The notes: generated by a model from the letters alone, not told the origin. Positions 31,958 to 41,460 are shown, numbered from the stretch's first letter. The stretch: 64,000 nucleotides of DNA from RGIG3178 sp942492795 (GCA_942492795.1 OW818639.1:2542001-2606000), one strand, 5' to 3'. Translations and numbers: made by a program.

Positions 31958-33418
31958 ATGCATGAAAACACTGTGGTTATCGTCGGCGCAGGCATGGCGG
32001 GGTTGACAACCGCCGCCTACCTCGCCCTTGCCGGTTTCCCGGTCAAGGTATACGAACAGCACACGCAATGCGGAGGGTATGTCTCGTCCTTCGTGCGTCA
32101 GGGGTATCGATTTCCTGCGGGGCCTACCGGCTTCGGTTCCAACGGCATCGTATTCCCGATACTGCGGGAGCTTGGCTTACAGAACGATCTGCGCTTTGTC
32201 CGCGCACGGCATCAGATAAGCTATCAGGGACACGATATCCCGTTGCGGGACCCCGCCCAGACAGCCCGTGCATTGCAACGGTGCTTCCCTCATGAAAAAG
32301 ACGCGTTGAATCGATACTTCCGCTGGGTCAACATCGGCGGGAACGCCTTCTTTGATTCTCTTAAAAACGGAATGATGTTTGGCCGCAATATCCTAAAAAC
32401 CATCCTGCGGCTCGGATTTGTTCATCCGCTGTTTCCCTGGGCATCGCGAAAAGCAAAGAAGCATACCAACCAAAGCTTGCATGCGCACTATTTCAAAGAC
32501 GTCCCTTTGCGGCAGCTGTTGGATGGACTCGGATATCCTGTGATGTCGGGCGAGAACACGCTTGGCATGTGGGCGTCCTACTATTACGACACATGGGTGC
32601 CTGTTGGCGGCATGCAAGTCTTTTCCGACTTGTTTGTCCGGTTCGTCCAGAAAAGCGGCGGCGAAGTTCATCTGAATGCGGGCGTCCGCCGTATCAGGGT
32701 GGAGAACGGGCAAGCCTCGGGCGTGGAGCTGCAAAACGGTGAATCTGTTCCCGCTGGTTGGGTCGTATCCGCTGCGGATTTGAATCACACCTGTTTTTCG
32801 TTGATCGGGCCGGAAAACCTGCCTTTGTCGATGACCGAGAAACTAGGCTATGCCCGACCCAGCGAATCGCTGTTTGCCGTTTTTTTGGGTTTGCATGACA
32901 GCCCGGAAGTTCGTGCCGCCTTGAAGCGCTTTGAAGAAAGCCATGTCACCTTCACCTGCGCCGACGGCAAAACCATACAGCTCGTTTTGTTGAGCATGGA
33001 CGATGCATCTGCCGCGCCTATGGGGAAACACTCTTTGTTCGTCGGTTCCCTCAGCCCCTTTGAGGATTGGGAACCGTTTCAAGATGACCGGCAGGCTTAT
33101 GAAATGAAAAAAGCCGCTTTCGCAGCCCAATTGATCACGCGCGCCGAAGAATTCCTGCCCGGTTTACGCTCGCACATCGAAGTTACAGAAGCCGCGTCGC
33201 CGCTTACCTATGCGCGCTATACCTCCAACTGGCGCGGCGGTACGTCGGGATGGAACTGGGACCCGGCGTATACGCCGCATTTTGATTTTGCTAAAGACAT
33301 GCCGATCGGGCATTTTTATCCCGTCGGCCATTACGTGCACAACCCGGGCGGCGTCCCGACAGCCATGATCACCGCCTGGTACATAGCCAGGGATATCATC
33401 CGACAGGCCGGTAAGTGA
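31958..33418 (+). CDS. Phytoene desaturase-like FAD-dependent oxidoreductase
   Basis: A 486-residue flavoenzyme of the COG1233/CrtI-like group. The N-terminal FAD fold has VIVGAGMAGLTTAAYLAL and the ribose-binding Glu in VYEQH, then GGYVSSF. The C-terminal FAD-binding end reads HNPGGVPTAMITAWYIARDI. Lacks a signal peptide. CGGAGG precedes ATG 31958; the frame is open to 31616 but that part overlaps the transporter. Carotenoid genes such as crtB are absent, so the substrate is probably another polyunsaturated or fatty compound. Confidence 0.87.
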   Translation: MHENTVVIVGAGMAGLTTAAYLALAGFPVKVYEQHTQCGGYVSSFVRQGYRFPAGPTGFGSNGIVFPILRELGLQNDLRFVRARHQISYQGHDIPLRDPAQTARALQRCFPHEKDALNRYFRWVNIGGNAFFDSLKNGMMFGRNILKTILRLGFVHPLFPWASRKAKKHTNQSLHAHYFKDVPLRQLLDGLGYPVMSGENTLGMWASYYYDTWVPVGGMQVFSDLFVRFVQKSGGEVHLNAGVRRIRVENGQASGVELQNGESVPAGWVVSAADLNHTCFSLIGPENLPLSMTEKLGYARPSESLFAVFLGLHDSPEVRAALKRFEESHVTFTCADGKTIQLVLLSMDDASAAPMGKHSLFVGSLSPFEDWEPFQDDRQAYEMKKAAFAAQLITRAEEFLPGLRSHIEVTEAASPLTYARYTSNWRGGTSGWNWDPAYTPHFDFAKDMPIGHFYPVGHYVHNPGGVPTAMITAWYIARDIIRQAGK

Positions 33419-33433
33419 ACCGGCGGTATCTTA

Positions 33434-35776
33434 TCAATCCCGTTTATGCTTATCCGCCAACACGAGCGCCGTTCGGGCGCACTGCACGGCATCCGCGGCA
33501 TAGTGCGCGCCGATTTGTTTTGCATATGCTTCCGTCACAACGGCACCGCCTACCATCAGCGGGATGGGTCTGCCGGTAGCCCGGTTTAGGTTTGAAAAAG
33601 CCCGCATCTGTTCCATCGTCGTGGTCAATAGCGCAGAAAGGCAGACGATGTCCGCGTTTTCCCGCATTGCAGTATCCAATATTTTCTCGTTCTCGATGTC
33701 CTTGCCCAGATCGATCACACGGAATCCGTGGTTTTGCAGCATCAGTGCTACGATGTTTTTGCCGATGTCGTGCATGTCGCCCTTGACCGTAGCGATCACA
33801 GCCGTCCCCGCGGACGGCCTTTCGTCCGCCTTGAGCGCCAGCTGTATGGGCACAAACGCAGCCTTTGCCGCTTCGGCGCCCGCCATCAGCTGGGGCAGAA
33901 ACGTCTTCTTTGCAGCAAACAGATCGCCCAGTGTCACAAGTCCTTCCATCACGGCGTCGATCAACGCAAGCGGCAATACCCCGGCTTTGAGTTCGTTGAT
34001 CGCCAATGCATGCGCCTGTGTGCGTTCCCCGTCCAGCACCGCGCCCGCAAGGCCTGTGCTTTTGGGACGTTCGGAAAAGGACTGCGCATAGGCACCGACC
34101 TCTTCACCGCCTATGATCAGTGCGTTTGCCGCCAAAAGCGCCTGTTTCATCTCGATCTGGCAGACGTTGACAATCGCGCTTGTCAGCCCGCGCGCCTGCG
34201 CGGCGCATAAGAACGCGGCGTTGAGCGCCGGACGCTGCGGCAGGCCGAAGGATATATTGCTGACCCCCATCACACTGAGAATATCGTTCTTTTTGCACCA
34301 GTCCAGAACGGCGAGCGCTTCTTTTCCGCCGTCGGTCTGGCTGGCTATGGTCATCGCCAGCGCATCCACCACAAAACTATCCTTATCAAGACCGTATTGC
34401 TTCGCGATTATTAGCAGGGATTCGATCAGCGAGATGCGCTCCGATGCCGTTTTGGGCACGCCCGAATCGTCCACCGGCAACAGAATCGCCATGGCGCCGT
34501 ATTTTTTGCACAGCGGCATAATCTGATCAGCCCGTCCGCTCTCTGCGGATATCGAGTTGATCAGCGCCCGCCCGCAATATACCTCAAGCGCCGCTTCAAG
34601 CGCGTTTATGTCCACCGTGTCGATGCAAAGCGGCGCGCTTCCCCTCGCCGCAAGTATTTCGACGAAACGCGGCAGCACCTTGCTTTGGACAACGCCGGGC
34701 ACGCCGACGTTGACGTCCAAAAGCTGCGCACCCTGTTTGATCTGATCGTTTGCAATCTCCCAGACCGTTTCAAGGTCGAGATCGCGGATGGCCTGCTGCA
34801 GTTTGGGTTTGCCCGTTGGATTCAGTCTTTCGCCGATCGCGCAAAGCTTTCGGTTATGCCCCATTTCAACGCTTGATTCCCGGCTTGTCAGCACGCGCGG
34901 AAGCGTTGCGGGAAACGACGTATTGACCTGCATATTGCTGATCTTCTTACAGAGCGCTGCGATATGCTGAGGCGTCGTGCCGCAGCAGCCGCCGAGTGCC
35001 ACGGCCCCGCAATCAAGCAATGCCGCCGTCCTATCCGCAAACTCCTCCGGACCCAACACGATGCCTCCGGGCAATCCGGCGTTGGGTTTTGCCAGAATCG
35101 GCACGGTTGATACCGCGCGCAGCTGTGCAACGATGGAGCGCATATCGTCGGGGCCGGTGCTGCAATTGACGCCGACGGCATCCACCCCGAGCGAACACAG
35201 GGTAATAGCAACGGTTTTGGCATCCGTCCCCGTCAGTGTCCGCCCGCCCTGCTCAAAGGTCATGGAAACCGCGATGGGCAGGTTGCAGACTTCGCGGCAG
35301 CCCAAAATTGCGGCGCGCGTCTGGCCGATGTCCAGCATCGTTTCGATGATAATAAAATCCGCTCCGGCCTCCGCCAGCGCTTTTGCCTGCCTGGCGTAGG
35401 CTTGTTTTGTCTCTATAAACGTCATGGTCCCGATCGGATAAAGAAGCTGTCCGGTAGGCGATATGTCCCCGCCGACAAGGATGTTTTTGCCCACCGCTTT
35501 CTTTGCGATAGTGACCAGCTTTTGATTGATGGCTTCGGTCTGATGCTCCAAACCGTATTCAGCGAGTTTGACCGGGTTCGCGCCGAACGTAAAAGCATAG
35601 ACGGCTTTGGCGCCCGCGCGGACATAATCTTTGTGCATCTGCGTTATAAGCTCTGGATGTTCGCATGCCCACGCCTCGGGGCATACGCCCATCGTCAGCC
35701 CGCGTTCGATCAGATAAGTTCCGGCGGCACCGTCAAGCAAAAACGGTTTGTTGCCACCGAACAGGTTTTTAAGCAT
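33434..35776 (-). CDS. metH: Cobalamin-dependent methionine synthase
   Basis: A 780-residue enzyme that transfers the methyl group of methyltetrahydrofolate to homocysteine through B12. Homocysteine domain about 1-285, with zinc ligands in VNCSTG and GGCCGTTPQH; pterin-binding domain about 310-570, with AIGERLNPTG; cobalamin cap and binding domain about 575-780, with the axial-ligand motif GDMHDIGKN. The usual C-terminal AdoMet reactivation domain is missing; it is the separate gene just upstream. ATG 35776 has GGAGGAG 7 bases upstream and overlaps that gene by 8 bases. Convergent with the flavoenzyme gene, 15 bases apart. Confidence 0.94.
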   Translation of the reverse strand: MLKNLFGGNKPFLLDGAAGTYLIERGLTMGVCPEAWACEHPELITQMHKDYVRAGAKAVYAFTFGANPVKLAEYGLEHQTEAINQKLVTIAKKAVGKNILVGGDISPTGQLLYPIGTMTFIETKQAYARQAKALAEAGADFIIIETMLDIGQTRAAILGCREVCNLPIAVSMTFEQGGRTLTGTDAKTVAITLCSLGVDAVGVNCSTGPDDMRSIVAQLRAVSTVPILAKPNAGLPGGIVLGPEEFADRTAALLDCGAVALGGCCGTTPQHIAALCKKISNMQVNTSFPATLPRVLTSRESSVEMGHNRKLCAIGERLNPTGKPKLQQAIRDLDLETVWEIANDQIKQGAQLLDVNVGVPGVVQSKVLPRFVEILAARGSAPLCIDTVDINALEAALEVYCGRALINSISAESGRADQIMPLCKKYGAMAILLPVDDSGVPKTASERISLIESLLIIAKQYGLDKDSFVVDALAMTIASQTDGGKEALAVLDWCKKNDILSVMGVSNISFGLPQRPALNAAFLCAAQARGLTSAIVNVCQIEMKQALLAANALIIGGEEVGAYAQSFSERPKSTGLAGAVLDGERTQAHALAINELKAGVLPLALIDAVMEGLVTLGDLFAAKKTFLPQLMAGAEAAKAAFVPIQLALKADERPSAGTAVIATVKGDMHDIGKNIVALMLQNHGFRVIDLGKDIENEKILDTAMRENADIVCLSALLTTTMEQMRAFSNLNRATGRPIPLMVGGAVVTEAYAKQIGAHYAADAVQCARTALVLADKHKRD

Positions 35777-36404
35777 TTTTGACTCCTCCAATCGCCAGAA
35801 CGGACTTTTCGGGCTGCAGCATGAAGCTGTCCGTCAGCGTGACGCCAAGCGGCTGGTCACACAGAAAGTCCATTAACGTTTTCTGGTACTCTATCGAACA
35901 ATCCCCATATCCGGGCGAAAAGCGTCTTGACAGAACGGTTTTCCCAAACGGGCGGAGCATGCGTGAGGCATCCTGCATCAGAAAATCCAGCCCTGCGTCC
36001 GCCGCGACCGACGCCGCGGCATCGAGCATCACGGCCTCGTCGGCCCTGTGATTTGCAAACGCGAGCTGTATTGCGTCGCTTGCGTTTTGATACAGCGTGC
36101 TGAGCATGACAAGCGCCATGTCGCATCCTTTTAAATGCGCGGCAAGCGCGGCGCTCTGTATCGGCTGATCTTCGATAACAACCACGTCCTTTTGTATTTG
36201 AAGCGGAACAAGGCGCATGCAGCCGCCAGGCATCAAAGCCTGCAGCGCGTGCCGGGCCCTTTGCAAGGAGAGCTCATCGAAATCGCGGTACATGCCAAGG
36301 CGGACCAACACTTCTTTGGCCTGTGCCGTCACCGGCATATGCAAGTAGGTGTACATTTTTTTCGGTTGCAGTCGTATCATCCCCTGTCGGCGGGAATTTT
36401 GCAT
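35769..36404 (-). CDS. Stand-alone methionine synthase activation protein
   Basis: About 211 residues, matching the AdoMet-binding reactivation domain of MetH that remethylates oxidised cobalamin. The key part is SRRFSPGYGDCSIEYQ, the equivalent of the RYSPGYPACP loop of the fused domain. Its stop overlaps the metH ATG, so a complete MetH is built from two polypeptides. The start is uncertain: ATG 36404 sits only about 10 bases after a good -10, and ATG 36380 has its G-run too close. The fused domain is typically a little longer. Confidence 0.85.
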   Translation of the reverse strand: MQNSRRQGMIRLQPKKMYTYLHMPVTAQAKEVLVRLGMYRDFDELSLQRARHALQALMPGGCMRLVPLQIQKDVVVIEDQPIQSAALAAHLKGCDMALVMLSTLYQNASDAIQLAFANHRADEAVMLDAAASVAADAGLDFLMQDASRMLRPFGKTVLSRRFSPGYGDCSIEYQKTLMDFLCDQPLGVTLTDSFMLQPEKSVLAIGGVKNA

Positions 36405-36414
36405 GGTAGGCCTT

Positions 36415-36443
36415 ATTTTATCTGCCTTTTTCTGCATTTGCAA
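36415..36443 (-). promoter_or_regulatory. Promoter of the activation-protein/metH unit
   Basis: Minus strand: -35 TTGCAA (36438-36443), 17-bp spacer, -10 TAAAAT (36415-36420). The start site would fall at about 36408, leaving almost no leader. Confidence 0.6.
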
Positions 36444-36466
36444 GCGTGTGCGAACTGTGGTTTAAT
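36438..36466 (+). promoter_or_regulatory. Possible metF promoter sharing the same -35
   Basis: The palindromic TTGCAA (36438-36443) also reads as a plus-strand -35 with -10 TTTAAT (5 of 6) at 36461-36466, spacer 17 bp. It would give a leader of about 125 bases to metF. Same geometry as at 11664-11715. Confidence 0.5.
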
Positions 36467-36597
36467 AATAACATTAATTGAGCCCTGCGGAACGTAAAAG
36501 TAAGCATCATCCGCGCCTGAAAAGCAGACCCATAGCGCCGAATGCGTTTTTAGGCCGATTCGCGACCCGGCAAAAGCCACAGATGGAGGGGATTGGA

Positions 36598-37470
36598 ATG
36601 CCTTTTTCCGATTTATTCAACAATAAGCCCGTCGTTTCGCTCGAAGTGTTTCCGCCAAAGCCGGACATGCCGTTCGACGTTATCGATGATACCCTCAAGA
36701 AGCTTCGCGGCCTTTCCCCCACCTACGTTTCGGTCACTTATGGCGCAGGCGGGTCGCGCGCGGCGCATACCGTCGACGTGGCGGGGCGCATCCCGCAGCT
36801 TTGCGGCTGCCCGTCACTGGGGCATATCACCTGCGTAGGCGCAGACCGGCAAGGCGTGCTTGACACGCTTTGCGCGTATGCACAAAAGGGTGTCGAGGCT
36901 GTATTGGCGCTGCGCGGCGACATGCCGCAGGGGATGGATTCGGAAAATGCGTTTACCACTTTTGCGTATGCCAGCGAACTCGTATCGCTGATACGGGAAA
37001 ACACCACCATGAGCATCGGCGCCGCCTGCTATCCCGAAGGGCATTACCAGTCGCCGTCGCTTGCGGCGGACATGGAAAACCTTAAGCACAAGGTGGACTG
37101 CGGCGTGGATTTTCTGGTCACACAACTGTTCTTTGACAACGACGCCTTCTATTCGTTTTTGGACAAAGCAAGGCGCATCGGCATCCATGTTCCGATTTCA
37201 GCGGGATTGATGCCTGTTTTGAACGCGCAGCAGATCATTCGCATGACAACGCTGTGCGGGTCGTCGATTCCCTCGTCGTTGTCCCGACTGTTTGCCAGAT
37301 ATGGCAACGACCCGGAGAGCTTCACCAAAGCGGGCATGGATTTCTGCTGTGAACAGATCATCGATCTGAAGAAAAACGGCATCGACGGGTTTCATATCTA
37401 CACCATGAACCGGCCAAAGAGCACCGCAGAGATTTTGTATAGGACAGGGCTTCGGGAAAGGCTGCTATAG
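36598..37470 (+). CDS. metF: 5,10-methylenetetrahydrofolate reductase
   Basis: A 290-residue flavoenzyme making methyl-THF, the substrate of MetH. Motifs: VSLEVFPPKPD, VSVTYGAGGSR, CVGADRQG (substrate region), LALRGDMP, AACYPEGH, and FLVTQLFFDND, all standard for MTHFR. TIM-barrel length is normal. ATG 36598 has GGAGGGG 7 bases upstream; the longer frame from 36478 has no such site. Divergent from metH and its activator, so the three genes form one methionine locus. Confidence 0.95.
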   Translation: MPFSDLFNNKPVVSLEVFPPKPDMPFDVIDDTLKKLRGLSPTYVSVTYGAGGSRAAHTVDVAGRIPQLCGCPSLGHITCVGADRQGVLDTLCAYAQKGVEAVLALRGDMPQGMDSENAFTTFAYASELVSLIRENTTMSIGAACYPEGHYQSPSLAADMENLKHKVDCGVDFLVTQLFFDNDAFYSFLDKARRIGIHVPISAGLMPVLNAQQIIRMTTLCGSSIPSSLSRLFARYGNDPESFTKAGMDFCCEQIIDLKKNGIDGFHIYTMNRPKSTAEILYRTGLRERLL

Positions 37471-37503
37471 ATTGAGAATGCACAAAATACTTCAACAAAA
37501 CAG

Positions 37504-37533
37504 AATCCCGGTTTTAGCCGGGATTTTCTTTTG
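37504..37533 (+). terminator. Terminator of metF
   Basis: AATCCCGG (37504-37511) and CCGGGATT (37518-37525) with a 6-base loop, followed by TTCTTTT. Confidence 0.82.
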
Positions 37534-37652
37534 GTATCCTGCTTAAGCGCTCAAGCAAACGTCTGCTAGCATATGCGATTTGATCAATCGATTCCTCCAA
37601 CAAAGCAAAAAGGGTTCGCATATAGCCGATGTTTTGCCCATTACCGATACGG

Positions 37653-40529
37653 CTAAATGCCGCGCGTTATGTCTATTTCATATTTTTTGGTTGATTTTCC
37701 GTCCTGCGCGGTCACGGTTATATAGAGCGTTGTGCTTCCCCCCGGCGAGAGCGTCACCTTCATAGAACTCTTCTTTGTCGATATGCCGACAGCACTGTTG
37801 TTGATAACAGCCGTTGCTTTATACCCGAAAGTTCGGATGGACAGCGTCACCGATGCCTTTGACGAAGGAAGTGTAACAGCGTACTTCAATGTATCTTTAT
37901 TGAAGGGCGCATTCATACATGACTTGGGAAGGTTGATCTTCAAACTTTTTAGATCCGCGTTCGAGCAGGCAGACCTTATGATATGTACGGTATACGTCTT
38001 CGTATGGCCCGACTGGGATTTTACCTTGACGGTCACCGGCTTATCCTGCCCGTATTGTAGCGAATATGTCCTGGACTTCGGCGTTATGGTTTCAGGTTTT
38101 GATGGGTTCCCCGACGCCGCTATCGTGACCTTGCCCGCACTCTCGCCAACGCGGGCATAATAGGTGGTGACATTCGGGTCAAACGAAACGGTTGTGTTGG
38201 CATCGTCCTTGTTCGTAAATGGTACAACCGTCCCTCCAACGCTCGCACTCAGGGAAGACAGCAGGTTATAGGTGGATTTGGCCCTCGTCACCATGAATTT
38301 ATAAGTGTGATTTGATTTGCCATTTGTCACTTTCACCTTGACTGTGGTGCTCTTTCCGTTGGCAAGGCTAACCGTATAGTTCGAAACAACCTTTCCGTTC
38401 ATGGTCATCACAGACCCATCGAATTCCTTTTGGGGCGTTATGGTCACGCTGTTCACATCTTCGGGAAGCGTTATCTTGTAGCTGTAATATGTCTTTGTAA
38501 ACATACGTGACAGCGAACCCGCGGAGATTCCAACATTCTCAAGAAATGCTGAATTGGACGATGAAGCAGTGTTGATACTGAGCGTTGTAACGCTCTCGTT
38601 ACCCAGCCCGTCGCACGCGTATAGTGTGTATTTTCCATAGCCTGCAACGGTAAACGAACCTGTAAAGCTTGTTCCACCGCTCCTGCATTGTTCTATGGTG
38701 CAGGTTCCGTCTATGTATTTCGTCTGCGCGACTCCCGACATATCTTTCGTTCTGACGGATACGACAATCGCCTTAGAAGGATTCGTTGCCCAAGCAGCTT
38801 GAACAACAGGCCCGGAACGGTCGATGACAGCCGTTACTGTGGTTTTTGAAGGTTCACCGTTCCCAGATAGTGTGCGAACATTAACACCGTTTACAATCAT
38901 CGAATTCGTTTGGGCAGATGATCCTCCGGTGCTCAACATGTATTCTCCGGGCTCCGTCGCTTCGCTGGTAAACGGAACCGCAACGCCGTTTTTCTTGATC
39001 GATGCGTCGGAAGCGGACGTACCTATCGCCAAATTGCCATCCGTTACAGCCAGCGGCATTTCGCCTTCATCCGTAGGTTCGGACGGCTCAATTTCCGATA
39101 TCCCTAGCCAGCGGTAGTCCGTATAACTTACGGGAGTGTCTGCACCCTCTACTTTAATCGTGTCGCTAATGACGTATTTAATGAGGTATATTCCGGACTC
39201 GCTCGTATCGATATTGCAGCTCTGCATCTTCATCTTGTTGGTGATGTCGCCTGAATAGGCACTGGTCACGGTTACGCCCTGCAAAACGTCAAACGGCTGG
39301 CCGACAAGGATTGTTTCATTGTCCGTTCCGGAAACGGTAAAGAGCGGTGCTACGGAGAAAATGCCGTCCGAAAGATAGGGCAGCCCCTGACTGTTCTTTG
39401 ATGTAACGGATGGAGCGCTATCAACGCCCCCCATCAGGTCTCCTAAAGAGGCATATCCGGCATTAAGGCAATACTCACCGGGCTGGAAATTCACAGGCAT
39501 TGTCACCGTGCCCGAATAGATTCCGTTTCCTTGAGGATAAAGGCGGAACGGGTTGCTGAAGAAATACTGACTTACGGTATCCTTCCTGAATATACTCAAC
39601 ATAATATTGTCAAATTGGGGATACTCGTTGCCGATGGTGGCAGTGACCTTTACCGTCTGGCCCGGTATCAGATTGTGCGAAGACATGGAAAAAGACGTAA
39701 TGACAGGGTAGCTAGAGCCGTTATTCGACGGGTTGTTTATCCTCAGCGGCATACACCCATTGGGTAGGCTAAAGTGCCATGCGCTTACCCCGGAGTTGGA
39801 GACCAAGGTAAAATCACGCGGCAAATACCAACCCTCGTGCATGTCGGACGTGATCTTGAACTGGCCGGAAAACACGCCAGCCTGGCCTGGGACCGGCGAA
39901 AGCGGAATGTTATAACTACCCATGTACCAGGGTCTATTCGGACTGTCCAAATACATGGTCGCCGAAGCCACTCCCGAAGGAGCCTGCGCCGTAACGGTGA
40001 ACGTCACAGTATCCCCTACGACAGCAGTATTCTGGTTTTGCTTAAAGTCGGTGATCACAGGTGCAGTATTCGGCGGCGGAACATTGTCCACCTTAATCGA
40101 AATATCCGGAAAGTCTTGAATATGATAATACATACGCCCGTTCGGTGGATTCGGGTTTTTATCGCGCATATAGATACTGTTTAAAACGTAAGTATCCCCT
40201 AAGAAATTGCCGTCAAACGTATACATTCCCCGATAGTAGTTGGTTCCATCCACAGGGCTAAAGCCTTTGATGTATATCCCGTGGCCGACATTTATGGTTG
40301 AAGAAAAATTGGCTTCAAAAGTAGACGGGTCAACACCGCTCTCCAAATCGATGGCTTCGACGATTACCGTGAGGGTATCGCCCGCTTTAAAGCTAACCCC
40401 GTCCAGAGGAGAGTTAACGCCTATGCCAATCAACACAGGCGGTGTCGTATCCGCCGCAGCAAACGCTGTCGGAGCGAGTGTCAGTATCATCAAAAATGCA
40501 ACTATGACTGCTAACAGCTTTTTCATCAT
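37653..40529 (-). CDS. Large secreted surface protein with cadherin-like domains
   Basis: A 958-residue protein with a signal peptide (MMKKLLAVIVAFLMILTLA, cleavage probably after AFA). The N-terminal two thirds look like Ig-like beta-sandwich repeats (several start with a ProValxThr-type strand). The C-terminal third (about 680-958) holds three tandem copies of the bacterial cadherin-like beta-sandwich pattern, each with LxSLxxSxG, a central YxVxVP-like strand and a closing TYKFxVTR-like strand (for example TYTVHIIRSA, KYEIDITRGI). No LPXTG, SLH or other anchor was seen. AGGAGA precedes two adjacent ATGs (40529, 40526). Likely extracellular adhesion or scaffolding; no catalytic motif. Confidence 0.8.
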   Translation of the reverse strand: MMKKLLAVIVAFLMILTLAPTAFAAADTTPPVLIGIGVNSPLDGVSFKAGDTLTVIVEAIDLESGVDPSTFEANFSSTINVGHGIYIKGFSPVDGTNYYRGMYTFDGNFLGDTYVLNSIYMRDKNPNPPNGRMYYHIQDFPDISIKVDNVPPPNTAPVITDFKQNQNTAVVGDTVTFTVTAQAPSGVASATMYLDSPNRPWYMGSYNIPLSPVPGQAGVFSGQFKITSDMHEGWYLPRDFTLVSNSGVSAWHFSLPNGCMPLRINNPSNNGSSYPVITSFSMSSHNLIPGQTVKVTATIGNEYPQFDNIMLSIFRKDTVSQYFFSNPFRLYPQGNGIYSGTVTMPVNFQPGEYCLNAGYASLGDLMGGVDSAPSVTSKNSQGLPYLSDGIFSVAPLFTVSGTDNETILVGQPFDVLQGVTVTSAYSGDITNKMKMQSCNIDTSESGIYLIKYVISDTIKVEGADTPVSYTDYRWLGISEIEPSEPTDEGEMPLAVTDGNLAIGTSASDASIKKNGVAVPFTSEATEPGEYMLSTGGSSAQTNSMIVNGVNVRTLSGNGEPSKTTVTAVIDRSGPVVQAAWATNPSKAIVVSVRTKDMSGVAQTKYIDGTCTIEQCRSGGTSFTGSFTVAGYGKYTLYACDGLGNESVTTLSINTASSSNSAFLENVGISAGSLSRMFTKTYYSYKITLPEDVNSVTITPQKEFDGSVMTMNGKVVSNYTVSLANGKSTTVKVKVTNGKSNHTYKFMVTRAKSTYNLLSSLSASVGGTVVPFTNKDDANTTVSFDPNVTTYYARVGESAGKVTIAASGNPSKPETITPKSRTYSLQYGQDKPVTVKVKSQSGHTKTYTVHIIRSACSNADLKSLKINLPKSCMNAPFNKDTLKYAVTLPSSKASVTLSIRTFGYKATAVINNSAVGISTKKSSMKVTLSPGGSTTLYITVTAQDGKSTKKYEIDITRGI

Positions 40530-40583
40530 GTCTCCTATTTGGCAAGGCAGGTGCAATAAACTATCTATACATTGTTTTTGACA

Positions 40584-40612
40584 ATCATATATTATTTTTG
40601 ATAGTATTTCAA
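40584..40612 (-). promoter_or_regulatory. Promoter of the surface protein gene
   Basis: Minus strand: -35 TTGAAA (40607-40612), 17-bp spacer, -10 TATGAT (40584-40589) in an AT-rich patch. The leader would be about 50 bases. Confidence 0.6.
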
Positions 40613-40782
40613 GGCATTATCAGGACATCACGTTGTTGAATATTCCAGCGACAAAGAACCTGCGCTATGTCTAAATAGCAGGACACGGTGTAATAACCTT
40701 CAGATTAACAGAAACGGTATCTCTCGCATAGGCGCTCCCTACGGGGCACAAAACGCAAAACGGCCTAACAGCCCGCTTTTTT

Positions 40783-41304
40783 CTATTCCATCCTTTGCAT
40801 CCTTTTTAAATCTTCGAGGGTCAGTTTATTCGCATACGACGTTCCGGTTATGCCATTTTCGTCTACGCGGTACAGCGCATACGGACCGGCGATAAGACTT
40901 ACCGCATTGTCGATCTGTCTGCTCTTGCTTAAAAACATGACATATTCCGTATCCATGGATAGTTTGATTTCCGGTTCATATCGAAAGACAGCCGTTGCGG
41001 TTTCGCCGCCCATGGTTAACAATTCCATTGTCTTATCCGCTGTGAACCCTTTGTAAGAGCCGAGGATTTCCACCGTGTATATGGTTGCGAGTTCCTGTTT
41101 CACCCATGAAAGCCACTGTACCCTGGACTTTATAACCTTTCCCTTTATCACGAAATCAGCTTTTTGATACATCTCTTCAACACTGGCAAAATGTGCATAT
41201 TCGACCAACACGATGTTTTCCGACTTTTTCGCATTGGCGCAAGCGCTTAAAAGTACGGACATGCTCAGCAACAAAAGCCATAGCCGCCTGTTTCTAAGCT
41301 TCAT
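40783..41304 (-). CDS. Lipoprotein of unknown function
   Basis: A 173-residue protein with signal peptide and lipobox LSAC (Cys about residue 21). The mature part has VEEMYQKADFVIKGKVIKS and TIYTVEILGSYKG, a beta-rich pattern that recalls small exported OB-like domains in Clostridia; I cannot give a firm family. ATG 41304 is 8 bases after AGGAGG, better spaced than ATG 41310. Single gene, between the surface protein and aldolase. Confidence 0.8.
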   Translation of the reverse strand: MKLRNRRLWLLLLSMSVLLSACANAKKSENIVLVEYAHFASVEEMYQKADFVIKGKVIKSRVQWLSWVKQELATIYTVEILGSYKGFTADKTMELLTMGGETATAVFRYEPEIKLSMDTEYVMFLSKSRQIDNAVSLIAGPYALYRVDENGITGTSYANKLTLEDLKRMQRME

Positions 41305-41436
41305 TTTCATTGCCTCCTTTGCATTGTGTAGCTGTATTGGCGGGAGGATGATGGAGGTTTTTATACTCAATTGTAATTATAGTTCATAATACTAATACAA
41401 ACAATAATGATGTTTCATTTCATTTGATGAAAAAGC

Positions 41437-41460
41437 AAAAGGGCGCTTTCGCGCCCTTTT
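41437..41460 (-). terminator. Terminator of the aldolase gene
   Basis: Perfect stem AAAAGGGCGC/GCGCCCTTTT with a 4-base loop (41437-41460); on the minus strand it continues GCTTTTTC. Confidence 0.85.

Noticed and set aside
36444..36597. SAM or folate riboswitch upstream of metF
   Set aside because: I looked for conserved cores of SAM and THF aptamers in the leader and saw none; a model search would be needed to exclude divergent forms.
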